Origin: Prosthecobacter sp.
Lineage (GTDB): Bacteria > Verrucomicrobiota > Verrucomicrobiia > Verrucomicrobiales > Verrucomicrobiaceae
Direction of reading: 5' to 3'
Assembly: GCF_029946185.1 (NCBI RefSeq)
Contig: NZ_JAQSEA010000095.1
Span: 1-57,368, forward strand
DNA length: 57,368 nt
The notes beneath the pieces were generated by a model. It saw only the letters and a list, made by a program, of their open reading frames with translations. It ran no database searches and was not told the DNA's origin. Each line of letters starts with the position of its first letter. Position 1 is the stretch's first letter. Made by a program: the position numbers and the translations under genes. Shown here piece by piece: positions 9,280 through 17,121 of the stretch.

Positions 9280-10314
9280 TCAAACCACGCCAAACGCGCA
9301 CACTTCGTTCTTGTTCGCGCAGAGCCGTGTGAGGTGAAAGTCGGCGCAGAGCGGTGGAGCTTCGCGTTTGAGGATGTCGAGTAGCGGATACTCGTCCTGA
9401 CCTTTGAATTTGATCGTCACGATGAAGTTGCGCATGCGTTTTTCGCGCAGCCATTCAAGCAGCAGGTCGATGCTGCGTTGGGGGGCGGCGATGACATCGC
9501 ACATGAGCCAGTCCACGGTCTGCGGCGGCTTGTACTTAAAAGCATCGGCGACTTCAAAGTGCAGGCGTGGATTGCGCATCAAATCTTCGCGCAGTTCGGA
9601 GCGGTCGATGGCAATGACACTCGCTCCGCGCTGGATGGGTACGTAGCTCCAGCTTCCGGGTGAAGCACCGAGATCCACGCAGGTCTGGCCGTGCTCGATC
9701 TGACGTCCTAGACGCTGCTCGGACTCCACCAGTTTCGTGAAGGCGCGGGAGGGGGCGCTTTTGTCATCGGCCAGGGGCACTTCGCCACGGGGGAAACTCG
9801 AAATCAAACTGCGCAAAGCATAAGCCTGCGGTGCCTGTGAGGTGGAAATCCAGCCGGTTTCGGGAGACGTGAGAATGCACTGCACGAGGGATGTCTGCGC
9901 ATCAAAGACGGTATCTGAATCGACCAAGGAACGGAGCAGGCGTCTGCGTCTCTTTTTCATGCGCTCCACGAGGCTGGCATGGATTAATTCACAGCGGTGC
10001 AGCCCGGCTTTGCCTTCGCCGTATTGCGGCCAGAGATGCAGACGCCAGGGCTGATCATCCGGGAATACTCCGGTGGTAGCGTCGATGATGCGGTCTGCCC
10101 ACGCATTGATGGATGCAGCCTGGATTTCGGCGGCAGCGGGAAGGGTCTGGCGTGCAAACGCGAGCCGCAGGCCCTCCAGTGGCACATCGGTGGCGATGCC
10201 GAGGCCTTCGACTTCGTGTTGTACGGCATTCGGCGCAGCGCGGCGCAGTTCATCTGCGAGGAACGGCGCGGTGTCAGGATCGGCTAGGAAGAGATGCACG
10301 CTTGGCTCGATCAC
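9280..10314 (-). CDS. RlmM-like 23S rRNA 2'-O-ribose methyltransferase
   Basis: A 344-residue protein with a Rossmann SAM-binding motif VDLGASPGSW at residues 213-222. The context resembles E. coli RlmM (YgdE), where the equivalent reads DLGACPGGW. The catalytic K-D-K arrangement of RrmJ/RlmM enzymes is visible as Lys194 (AFTKL), Asp273 (CDV) and Lys302 (IKFK). The N-terminal 180 residues would be the THUMP-like RNA-binding part. RlmM methylates C2498 of 23S rRNA; that target is inferred here. The start is GTG at 10314, overlapping the stop of the upstream esterase as GTGA, so translation is probably coupled to a functionally unrelated gene. Confidence 0.82.
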   Translation of the reverse strand: MIEPSVHLFLADPDTAPFLADELRRAAPNAVQHEVEGLGIATDVPLEGLRLAFARQTLPAAAEIQAASINAWADRIIDATTGVFPDDQPWRLHLWPQYGEGKAGLHRCELIHASLVERMKKRRRRLLRSLVDSDTVFDAQTSLVQCILTSPETGWISTSQAPQAYALRSLISSFPRGEVPLADDKSAPSRAFTKLVESEQRLGRQIEHGQTCVDLGASPGSWSYVPIQRGASVIAIDRSELREDLMRNPRLHFEVADAFKYKPPQTVDWLMCDVIAAPQRSIDLLLEWLREKRMRNFIVTIKFKGQDEYPLLDILKREAPPLCADFHLTRLCANKNEVCAFGVV

Positions 10315-11924
10315 GGTTTGGCAGGTGCTGCTTCTTTGAAGGGAGACACGACGCCGAGGGTGGACGGCAGGAAGTCATCGGTGCGGAAGCAGGAGGCTGG
10401 CAGGCCCTCAGCATTGATGAGGTTGGCGCCTTCCGGCCAGCTGGCCCACGCGTAGCGCACTGCGATGGGCTGCGGCACTGCATCGCTCCAGACGACGACT
10501 TCGCTGCCGTCGATCTTGGCCTTGGCCCACAGCCATTTTTGATCGGCTCCGGCGATCTGGAAACTTTTCGGTTCGGCACCGTCGCGGGTTTTTAAACCAG
10601 AGCCGGTGTGGGTGAACTGAACGCGAATATTGTCGCCCTTCACGACGGAGGACAGATAGAGCGGGCCGCAAGATTCCGCACCGGACTTGCCGTAGTCCTG
10701 AGCCAGGGCCAGCAGCGCGAGACGGCGGCCGACCTCCTGCTTGTTCTTGGGATGGATGTCGTTTTGATCGCCGATGTCGTTGATGATGGCGATGCCACAT
10801 TTGTCGAGCGTCTGAGCTGTCAGCGTCTGCGCCTCCTGCAACTCGGCCCAGGTGTCGGGGACGCCGGGTTCTGTGGTTACGGGCTTGCCGTTGCCAAAGT
10901 TTGCGAGTTGCACAATGTAAAACGAGAACGCGTCCACCCACTGTTTGCGCCAGTCATTGATCAGGGTGGGCAGCAGTTCCTGATACTGGAAGGCGCGGCG
11001 CTGGTTGGACTCGCCCTGATACCAGATGACACCTTTGACGGTGTAGGGGGCGAGGGGGGCCACCATGCCGTTGAAGAGCACGCTGGGGTGATGCTGGGTC
11101 TTGGTGGGATCTTCCGGCGGACGCGGTGCTGCTGGCTTGGGCTGCTTTTTATCAGCGGGCAATTTGGCGTTTTCGGCGTCGATCTTCTGCACCTGCGCCT
11201 GCCAGTTGGCCTTCTGCTTGTCAAAAGTGGCCAGTTCCTTGGGGCCGTCCCATTTGCTGACGGCATCCTTCCAGTCGGTGAGCAGTTCGGTGGCACAGGG
11301 GCGCTCTTCGAGCGCTTCGCGGCTCGTCCAAGCCTCGATGCGCGTGCCGCCCCAGGAGGTGTTGATCAAACCGACGGGTACTTTCAGCACCTGGTGCAGA
11401 TGACGACCAAAGAAATAACCCACGGCGGAGAACTCTCCCACATTGGCACTGGTGGCCTCTTTCCACACGCCCTTGCAGTCGGACTGTGGGGTCATGCTGG
11501 TGCTGCGTTCGACATTGAACATGCGAATCTGCGGGTGATTGGCGGCGGCGATTTCTTCCTGAGCCTTGCCGGCCTGCTGCACCGCCCACTGCATGTTTGA
11601 CTGGCCGGAGCAGATCCACACTTCGCCGACGAGCACGTTTTTCAGCGTGATCGTGTTTTTGCCACCCACCACGAGATCGGCGGGCTGGGCGTTTGCATTC
11701 ATCGGGTTCAGCGTGAGCGACCATTTGCCGGTCGGGTCCGTGAGCGACGTGTGTGACTGATCACCGAAGGTCACCTTCACCTCTTCGCCGGCCTCAGCAG
11801 TGCCCCAGATGCGGATGAGCTGAGCCTGCTGCAAGACCATGCCGTCAGAAAAAATGGCGGGCAGTTTAACCTCGGCCTGCAGGCAGGTGGCCAGCAGGAG
11901 AAGGCAGATAATAGCGAATTTCAT
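10311..11924 (-). CDS. Sialate O-acetylesterase-type SGNH hydrolase, exported
   Basis: A 537-residue protein with a signal peptide (residues 1-17), a beta-rich N-terminal domain, then the SGNH block I SGQSNM at 106-111 (probable nucleophile Ser109). The C-terminal catalytic dyad lies in NDIHPKNKQEVG. This is the 9-O-acetylesterase/DUF303 family, which deacetylates sialic acids or hemicellulose sugars. Family landmarks INTSWGGTRIEAW and GVIWYQGESN are present. There is a Lys/Pro-rich charged insertion at about residues 245-275. It overlaps the RlmM-like gene by 4 bp. A sialate-lyase family gene lies 9 kb away, which fits but does not prove a sialic acid role. Confidence 0.9.
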   Translation of the reverse strand: MKFAIICLLLLATCLQAEVKLPAIFSDGMVLQQAQLIRIWGTAEAGEEVKVTFGDQSHTSLTDPTGKWSLTLNPMNANAQPADLVVGGKNTITLKNVLVGEVWICSGQSNMQWAVQQAGKAQEEIAAANHPQIRMFNVERSTSMTPQSDCKGVWKEATSANVGEFSAVGYFFGRHLHQVLKVPVGLINTSWGGTRIEAWTSREALEERPCATELLTDWKDAVSKWDGPKELATFDKQKANWQAQVQKIDAENAKLPADKKQPKPAAPRPPEDPTKTQHHPSVLFNGMVAPLAPYTVKGVIWYQGESNQRRAFQYQELLPTLINDWRKQWVDAFSFYIVQLANFGNGKPVTTEPGVPDTWAELQEAQTLTAQTLDKCGIAIINDIGDQNDIHPKNKQEVGRRLALLALAQDYGKSGAESCGPLYLSSVVKGDNIRVQFTHTGSGLKTRDGAEPKSFQIAGADQKWLWAKAKIDGSEVVVWSDAVPQPIAVRYAWASWPEGANLINAEGLPASCFRTDDFLPSTLGVVSPFKEAAPAKP

Positions 11925-11970
11925 GGTGAATGGTCGTATGAGGGGCGGGTTCAGGCAAGTAAGCCAAATG

Positions 11971-12183
11971 TCAGAGCAGGGTGCTGTCGTCGGAGCGTTC
12001 CAGGCGGCCGATCTTCTTTTTGATCGTCTCCAGCAGCACGGTCATTTCATGCACGCTGCGGAAGCACTCCTTCTGCGTCTCCTCGTCGGCCAGTCCAGGA
12101 ACGGCGGGGTGAATTTTCATGAATTGCAGCGCGATGTTTTTGCAGGCTTCGCGGATCTGGGCAATGGCGGCGGGTCTTTCCAT
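11971..12183 (-). CDS. Small hypothetical protein (70 aa)
   Basis: A short, probably all-helical cytoplasmic protein with charged heptad-like stretches (ETIKKKIGRLERSDD). It has no signal or membrane segment. It lies 46 bp upstream of the esterase gene in the same orientation. I do not recognise a family. Codon use resembles its neighbours and no good competing frame exists on the other strand, so I regard it as probably real. Confidence 0.5.
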   Translation of the reverse strand: MERPAAIAQIREACKNIALQFMKIHPAVPGLADEETQKECFRSVHEMTVLLETIKKKIGRLERSDDSTLL

Positions 12184-12226
12184 GCCGCCAGCGTAGAGCG
12201 CCCGTCCCGCCCGTGCAAGACGCGGA

Positions 12227-12412
12227 TCAGTTCTGAATCAGCTTCCTAACCCGCGGCGGGTCCGTGGTGCTGACAAAGTTTCCGTCCTGCAGCCTCCACA
12301 TTTCCGTCTTCGCGGATGATTTCTCCTGCAATGCCCGGTGCCTTTTTCTTCGCGCCGATTTGGGGTTTTCTTGACCGTTCTTGCGAGCGTCATTTTGTCC
12401 GGCATTCGTCAT
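12227..12412 (-). CDS. Possible tiny ORF (61 aa), doubtful
   Basis: An ATG-started frame whose last 24 residues (MWRLQDGNFVSTTD onwards) look protein-like, while the first 35 are Lys/Arg/Gln-rich and partly read through a heptad repeat. It sits 43 bp upstream of the 70-aa gene. No family is recognised. It may instead be the untranslated leader region of the divergent hlyD-type gene. Confidence 0.2.
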   Translation of the reverse strand: MTNAGQNDARKNGQENPKSARRKRHRALQEKSSAKTEMWRLQDGNFVSTTDPPRVRKLIQN

Positions 12413-12430
12413 TCGCCATTCTGGATTTCG
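12403..12430. repeat. Degenerate 7-bp tandem repeat (CATTCGN)
   Basis: Four consecutive heptamers, CATTCGT, CATTCGC, CATTCTG and GATTTCG, with a related CATTTTG at 12391. They lie 20 bp upstream of the HlyD start. They resemble the short tandem heptad repeats seen between genes in several bacterial phyla. Confidence 0.5.
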
Positions 12431-12450
12431 TCATTTACTCTGCTGCGCCC

Positions 12451-13401
12451 ATGAATCTCGTTTCCACCGCCATCCGCTACTCCACCTACCTGCTTGCCAT
12501 CGCGGGCGTGATCGCGATGGGGTTCGTGCTGCAGACCATTCGCAGCCAGGAAACTGCCATCCCGGCACCGCCTGTTTTGCCACCGCAGAAGAATGCGCCC
12601 GATGACATCGCCGCCACGGGCATTCTCGAAGCCAAGGATGAAAATGTCGCCATCGGCGTGCCGGTTCCTGGCTTGGTCGAGGAGGTCAAAGTCGCCGTCA
12701 ATCAGGTCGTCAAAGAAGGAACTCCGCTGCTCATTTTGGACGACCGCGAACTGCGTGCCTCGTTGCTCAAGCAGCAGGCCGCCATTGCCATCGCGCAGGC
12801 GAACATTGCCATCAACCGCGCCCAGCTTGCCAAGGTGCAGGACATGCTCGACCGCATGACTTCCATCACCGACCAGCGTGCCATCAGCCAGGACGATCTG
12901 CGCAACCGCACCAACGACGTGCTCGTGGCCAAGGCGCAAATGCAGGCCGCTGAAGCGCAGCTCACCTCAGCCCAGGCCGATGTGCAGCAGACCGAACTGC
13001 TAATCGACCGCCTCACCGTCAAAGCACCGAAGGCGGGCACCATCCTTCAGGTCAACATTCGTGCTGGCGAATACGCCTCCCCGGCGAACAAGGACCCAGC
13101 GCTCGTGCTTGGAGACATCTCCACACTGCATGTGCGTGCCGATGTGGATGAACAAAACGCCATGGAAGTGGCCTCTGGTCTCGACGCCACCTTCTCGCTG
13201 AAGAGCGACTCCTCGAAAAAGTTCAAGGTACAGTTCGTCCGCATCGAGCCCTACGTCATCCCCAAAGTCTCCCTCACGGGTGCCAGTACCGAGCGCGTGG
13301 ACACGCGTGTCCTGCAGGTCATCTACAAACTCGACCGTCCCAAGGATCAGCCCCTCTACGTGGGCCAGCAGGTGGATGTGTTCATTGCGCGGAAAAAGTG
13401 A
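12451..13401 (+). CDS. HlyD/MFP-type periplasmic adaptor subunit
   Basis: A 316-residue membrane-fusion protein. One N-terminal membrane anchor (about residues 10-30) is followed by a Pro-rich linker. A split biotinyl/lipoyl hairpin follows (first half VPGLVEEVKVAVNQVVKEGTP, second half KAPKAGTILQVNIRAGE), flanking an Ala/Gln-rich alpha-hairpin at about 105-190, then a C-terminal beta-barrel. Such proteins bridge an inner-membrane ABC, RND or MFS pump to an outer-membrane channel. Here neither pump nor channel is adjacent, so the partner is unknown. I chose ATG 12451 because the upstream in-frame sequence is low-complexity leader that includes a heptad repeat. Confidence 0.88.
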   Translation: MNLVSTAIRYSTYLLAIAGVIAMGFVLQTIRSQETAIPAPPVLPPQKNAPDDIAATGILEAKDENVAIGVPVPGLVEEVKVAVNQVVKEGTPLLILDDRELRASLLKQQAAIAIAQANIAINRAQLAKVQDMLDRMTSITDQRAISQDDLRNRTNDVLVAKAQMQAAEAQLTSAQADVQQTELLIDRLTVKAPKAGTILQVNIRAGEYASPANKDPALVLGDISTLHVRADVDEQNAMEVASGLDATFSLKSDSSKKFKVQFVRIEPYVIPKVSLTGASTERVDTRVLQVIYKLDRPKDQPLYVGQQVDVFIARKK

Positions 13402-13458
13402 GCCTTTGCCCTGCGGCTAGCCTAGCGGGCGCGCCCTGATCAGCGCATGATGCCCGCA

Positions 13459-13475
13459 GAGACTCGTTGAGTCTC
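13459..13475 (+). promoter_or_regulatory. Perfect hairpin in threonine synthase leader
   Basis: GAGACTC and GAGTCTC form a 7-bp stem with a GTT loop, 41 bp upstream of the thrC start codon and 58 bp after the hlyD stop. No T-run follows, so a simple terminator is unlikely. It may be a leader structure or chance. Confidence 0.25.
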
Positions 13476-13515
13476 CCCAAATCCCACGCATGAGTGCCTC
13501 TCCTTATTGATTCGT

Positions 13516-14886
13516 ATGCACTACCTCTCAACTCGCGGCCAGACGAAGCCGCATACCTTTTCTGAAGCCGTTGAAGCCGGGCTGGCACCGGATGGCGGGC
13601 TGTTTCTGCCGGAGAATCTGCCGAACATCACTGACAAGCTGCCAGAGTGGTCGAAGCTGACCTATCCAGAGCTCGCGGCGGAGTTTTTCACCTTGTTCGC
13701 GCCGGAGATTAGCAATACCGAATGGCATCAGCTCACCGCAGAGGCCTATCGGCAGTTTGATTCGCCGGAGGTGGCTCCGCTGAAAAAGATCACGGACAAG
13801 ACTTATGTGCTGGAGCTGTTTCACGGTCCGACACTGGCTTTCAAGGACTTCGCTCTGCAACTGTTGGGCCTGCTCTACAAACGTCAGGTCGAGCACACAG
13901 GCAAGCGTCTGTCCGTGCTCGGTGCGACTTCGGGGGACACGGGCTCGGCAGCAATTCACGGCTGCCTGGGCCGCGATGGCATCACGATTTTCATTCTGTA
14001 TCCGAACGGACGTGTGGCGCCGCTGCAGGAGCGCCAGATGGCCTGCACCGGAGCGGACAATGTCTTCGCCATTTCTGTGCCTGGCACTTTTGACGACGCT
14101 CAGCGCGTCGTGAAGGAGACTTTTGGCGACACCGCTTTCGCGAAATCGGTGAATCTTTCCGCTGTGAACTCGATCAACATCGCCCGTGTGCTGGCGCAGT
14201 GTGTGTACTACATCTGGGCCTGTCTGAAGCTGCCGGAGAGTGCGCGTGCCACGGCGGAATACGTCGTGCCTACGGGCAACTTTGGCAACGTGCTGGCTGG
14301 ATGGATGGCGCAGCAGATGGGCATGCCCGCAGGCGGCTTCCGCGTGGCGACAAATCAAAACGACATCCTGCACCGCTTCCTTACCAGTGGCGAATACAGC
14401 CAGAGCGATGTGCATCCGAGTCATGCGCCGAGCATGGACATTCAGGCCGCGTCGAACTTCGAGCGCTTCCTCTATTACATCATGGATCAAAGCGCGGAGC
14501 GCGTTCGTGAGGTGATGGCGCAGATCAAATCGGGCGCTCCGTTCAAGATCGACCTGCCCAAAACTTCGCTGCGCTCCACCCGCATGGACGATGATCAGAT
14601 CGTCCGCGTCATCGCGCAGATGTGGCAGGACTGGCAGTATGTGCTCGATCCGCACACGGCCTGCGCATTCACTGACATGGCGGCGGACCGGGTCAGTGTC
14701 GTGCTGGCCACGGCGAGCCCGGCGAAGTTTCCCGAAGTCGTGCTGCAGGCCACAGGAAGCGAGCCTACGCATCCCACTCTCGAAGCGCTGAAGTCGAAAT
14801 CGCTGCAAACCTGGCCGATGGCGGCGGACGTGGCGACGGTGCAGGAATTCATCCGGCAACAAACCAGTCACGGAAGCAAGGCTTGA
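13516..14886 (+). CDS. thrC: Threonine synthase
   Basis: A 456-residue PLP enzyme (fold type II) that converts O-phosphohomoserine to threonine in the cytoplasm. The N-terminus MHYLSTRG and GLAPDGGLFLPE are typical of the E. coli/yeast ThrC class. The PLP lysine is Lys110 in GPTLAFKDFA. Downstream landmarks are GATSGDTGSAA and VPTGNFGNVLAGW. Length agrees with the family (about 430-510). ATG 13516 is preferred to a TTG three codons upstream. A perfect hairpin lies in the leader. The next gene, a small membrane protein, begins 35 bp later. Confidence 0.96.
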   Translation: MHYLSTRGQTKPHTFSEAVEAGLAPDGGLFLPENLPNITDKLPEWSKLTYPELAAEFFTLFAPEISNTEWHQLTAEAYRQFDSPEVAPLKKITDKTYVLELFHGPTLAFKDFALQLLGLLYKRQVEHTGKRLSVLGATSGDTGSAAIHGCLGRDGITIFILYPNGRVAPLQERQMACTGADNVFAISVPGTFDDAQRVVKETFGDTAFAKSVNLSAVNSINIARVLAQCVYYIWACLKLPESARATAEYVVPTGNFGNVLAGWMAQQMGMPAGGFRVATNQNDILHRFLTSGEYSQSDVHPSHAPSMDIQAASNFERFLYYIMDQSAERVREVMAQIKSGAPFKIDLPKTSLRSTRMDDDQIVRVIAQMWQDWQYVLDPHTACAFTDMAADRVSVVLATASPAKFPEVVLQATGSEPTHPTLEALKSKSLQTWPMAADVATVQEFIRQQTSHGSKA

Positions 14887-14921
14887 CGCCGACGGTGGTG
14901 GGTGGGTTTAATCACAATCAT

Positions 14922-15500
14922 ATGAAATCGTCGCCATTTTCTCTAGCCAGCACCAGCTCGCTGGACTTCTCTCCCTACCTGACCAAGGGCAGTGACTCAG
15001 GCAATGGGGTGACGCTCATGATTGGCGATGTTTACACCTACCTCCTGCTCGGCAGCGGGCCGCTGCTGGTCATCGCGGCATTCGTGCTGGTGAAGGTCAT
15101 GTATGCACGGGTGAAATTCTTCGCGCTGGAATTTGGCAACGGCGGTTTTGTGGGCCGCAGCAAGGTCATCGCGCCATCCATCATTATGGGATCGCTGCTG
15201 TTTTTCGGTGGTGTGGCTGCCACCTGGCTGGGATGGCAGAGCATGGGCTACTCCGTGACGCTCAATGCCAAGGGATTGCATGAGGTGTCGCGCAGTGAAT
15301 CCGTCCACTATGAGTGGTCCGATGCGACGAGTGCAGCGGAGCGCATCAAATCGACGGAGTTCTGGGTGGCCTTTGCCAAGGATGGTCGCAAATGTCGTGT
15401 GAGTTTTCAGCAGCGCTTCATCGGCGAAAAGCTGCAGGACAAAGCGATTGCCATCGCAGAGCGCGCGCTGGCTTACTCGAAGATATCGCGCATCAAATAG
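14922..15500 (+). CDS. Hypothetical two-pass membrane protein (192 aa)
   Basis: I do not recognise a family. The N-terminal 35 residues are Ser/Thr-rich and polar. Two membrane segments follow at about residues 37-56 (YTYLLLGSGPLLVIAAFVLV) and 85-105. A soluble alpha/beta C-terminal domain (about 110-192), containing YSVTLNAKGLHEVS and SAAERIKSTEFWVAF, resembles PH-like domains of small bacterial membrane proteins. It lies 35 bp downstream of thrC on the same strand and is probably cotranscribed. ATG 14922 was chosen because the longer frame overlaps the end of thrC. Confidence 0.7.
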   Translation: MKSSPFSLASTSSLDFSPYLTKGSDSGNGVTLMIGDVYTYLLLGSGPLLVIAAFVLVKVMYARVKFFALEFGNGGFVGRSKVIAPSIIMGSLLFFGGVAATWLGWQSMGYSVTLNAKGLHEVSRSESVHYEWSDATSAAERIKSTEFWVAFAKDGRKCRVSFQQRFIGEKLQDKAIAIAERALAYSKISRIK

Positions 15501-15510
15501 CGCGGCAGCG

Positions 15511-16824
15511 CTATTTCAGCGCCTTGACGAGCACTTTTGAGTTCCGTCCGCTCTTGTCGTACTTTTCGCGGCGGCTGAGCGGCAGTGCATCAGGTTCGGC
15601 CACGGTGTAGCCCATTTTTTCCTCGAAGAAGCGAAACGCCTGCGTGCTGAGCGCCACAATGACCTCACAGCCGCGGTGCCGTGCCTGTTCTTCCGCGAAG
15701 GCTACCAGCTTGCGGCCATGGTTTTTGTTTTTGTGCGAGCGCCGCACAAAGAGGCAGGCCAGCTCGGCGATTTTTCGACCGTCTTCCTCATAGGCATGTA
15801 CAGCGACGGAGCCGATGGGGTTGCCATCGAGTTCGAGCACGAAGAAATCTTTGATCTTGGATTGAATCTGGTCGCGCGTGCGCGGCACCAGAGCGGCATC
15901 GTCCACGCTCTGCTGCATCATGGAGAGCAGGGCAGGGACGTCTGAGGTGCGGGCTTTGCGGATCTGCTGGTAGTCATCGGCATGGATCATCGTGCCGACG
16001 CCTTCATTGGAAAACAGTTCGGCCAGCAGGGCTTCATCCTGAGTGCCATCCACGATGTGAACGCGCGGCACACCTTCCTGGCAGGCCAGTGCGGCATAGC
16101 GTAGCTTGGAGAGCATGCTGACATCATGCTTTGAATCCTTGCGCTTGTGCATCTCGCGGGCTTCAGCCACGGAGAGCTGCTCCAGGCGGGTGCCGTCTGC
16201 GGCAGTGATGCCTGATTCGGCCACGAAGATGACTTTTGCGGCCTGCAGTGCGATGGCGACCTCCACGGCCACTGCGTCGGAGTTCAGGCGCAGCGTGGTG
16301 CCTTTGCCGTCATAGCCGAGCGGGGGCAAAATGGGAATAATGTCGGCTTTGAGCAGGGCGCGCAGGGTTTCTTCATCGACTCGTTCGATGCGTCCGGTGA
16401 ACTCCTGGTCCACGCCGTGGATCACGCCGGCTGGATGCACCGCGAGTGCATTGGAAACGGCCACCGGCATCTCCAGTGCGGTCAAATCCGCCACGAGATC
16501 GCTGCACTGGTGCATGATCGCATCCACGGCGATCTCAATGCCTGCGGCATCGGTCCGGCCCATGCCATCGTCATTGTAGAGAGTGATGCCGCGCTTTTCG
16601 GCCAGCCTTCGCACCTGCTCACGCGCGCCGAAAACGAGTACGACCTCGATGTTGAGCGACTGCAGCACGGCCACGTCTTGCAGGATGCTGGCGAATCCTG
16701 GCTGAGTCATCAGCGCGCCGTCAAAGGCGATTACAAAGATGCGCTGCCGGAATTGCGGCACGTAACGCAGGATGCCGCGCAAGTCTTCGAAGCGCTGCTG
16801 GGGTTTGGCGGGGTCGTTGTTCAC
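15511..16824 (-). CDS. argA: N-acetylglutamate synthase (AAK + GNAT domains)
   Basis: About 437 residues with an amino-acid-kinase-like domain (about 1-280) followed by a GNAT acetyltransferase domain (about 290-437, acetyl-CoA loop near RRSHKNKNHGRKL). This is the classical ArgA arrangement (E. coli 443 aa), which makes N-acetylglutamate, the first arginine intermediate. The segment FVIAFDGALM and the ALLKADIIPILPPLG region match ArgA. The start is uncertain: GTG 16824 is annotated, but TTG 16839, overlapping the stop of the upstream 94-aa gene, is equally possible; neither has a clear ribosome site. It is the third gene of an MFS/94-aa/argA operon. Confidence 0.88.
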   Translation of the reverse strand: MNNDPAKPQQRFEDLRGILRYVPQFRQRIFVIAFDGALMTQPGFASILQDVAVLQSLNIEVVLVFGAREQVRRLAEKRGITLYNDDGMGRTDAAGIEIAVDAIMHQCSDLVADLTALEMPVAVSNALAVHPAGVIHGVDQEFTGRIERVDEETLRALLKADIIPILPPLGYDGKGTTLRLNSDAVAVEVAIALQAAKVIFVAESGITAADGTRLEQLSVAEAREMHKRKDSKHDVSMLSKLRYAALACQEGVPRVHIVDGTQDEALLAELFSNEGVGTMIHADDYQQIRKARTSDVPALLSMMQQSVDDAALVPRTRDQIQSKIKDFFVLELDGNPIGSVAVHAYEEDGRKIAELACLFVRRSHKNKNHGRKLVAFAEEQARHRGCEVIVALSTQAFRFFEEKMGYTVAEPDALPLSRREKYDKSGRNSKVLVKALK

Positions 16825-16835
16825 TGTTTGAGCCG

Positions 16836-17120
16836 TCAAGATAGCACAACGCCAGCGATTTCGTCCCAAAGTTTGTCGATCTCCTTGGGGCCGTGCGAAG
16901 GCCTGCCGGCTTTGGCGAACCAGTAGTCTGCATTCCACTGGTCGCCTTCGATCAGGTGAAGCAGCGCATGAATCCAAGAGCCCATCTTGGTATGGATGTC
17001 CTGCGCGATGTTATGAGCATCTTCCCAGCGGCCCTGTTTGGCATGCCAGAGTGCCAGAGCTTCGGGTGAGATGGCTTCCGCTTCGACTTGGGCGGCTTTT
17101 TGCAGTTCAGCGGCGGTCAT
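16836..17120 (-). CDS. Conserved small helical protein (94 aa)
   Basis: A soluble, probably all-alpha protein with the pattern WHAKQGRWEDAHNIAQD, then LLHLIEGDQWNADYWFAKAGRP. I recall this signature from a widespread uncharacterised family of small bacterial proteins, and no function is established. It starts 1 bp after the MFS transporter stop and ends within 2 bp of a possible argA TTG start. It is therefore the middle gene of a tight operon. Confidence 0.75.
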   Translation of the reverse strand: MTAAELQKAAQVEAEAISPEALALWHAKQGRWEDAHNIAQDIHTKMGSWIHALLHLIEGDQWNADYWFAKAGRPSHGPKEIDKLWDEIAGVVLS

Positions 17121-17121
17121 T

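Noticed and set aside
10608-11600. 330-codon plus-strand frame over the sialate esterase
   Set aside because: The opposite strand encodes the esterase with SGQSNM and NDIHP motifs; this frame is a shadow.
13528-14871. 447-codon frame antisense to threonine synthase
   Set aside because: The sense strand encodes ThrC with all motifs; the antisense product is Arg/His-rich without any family pattern.
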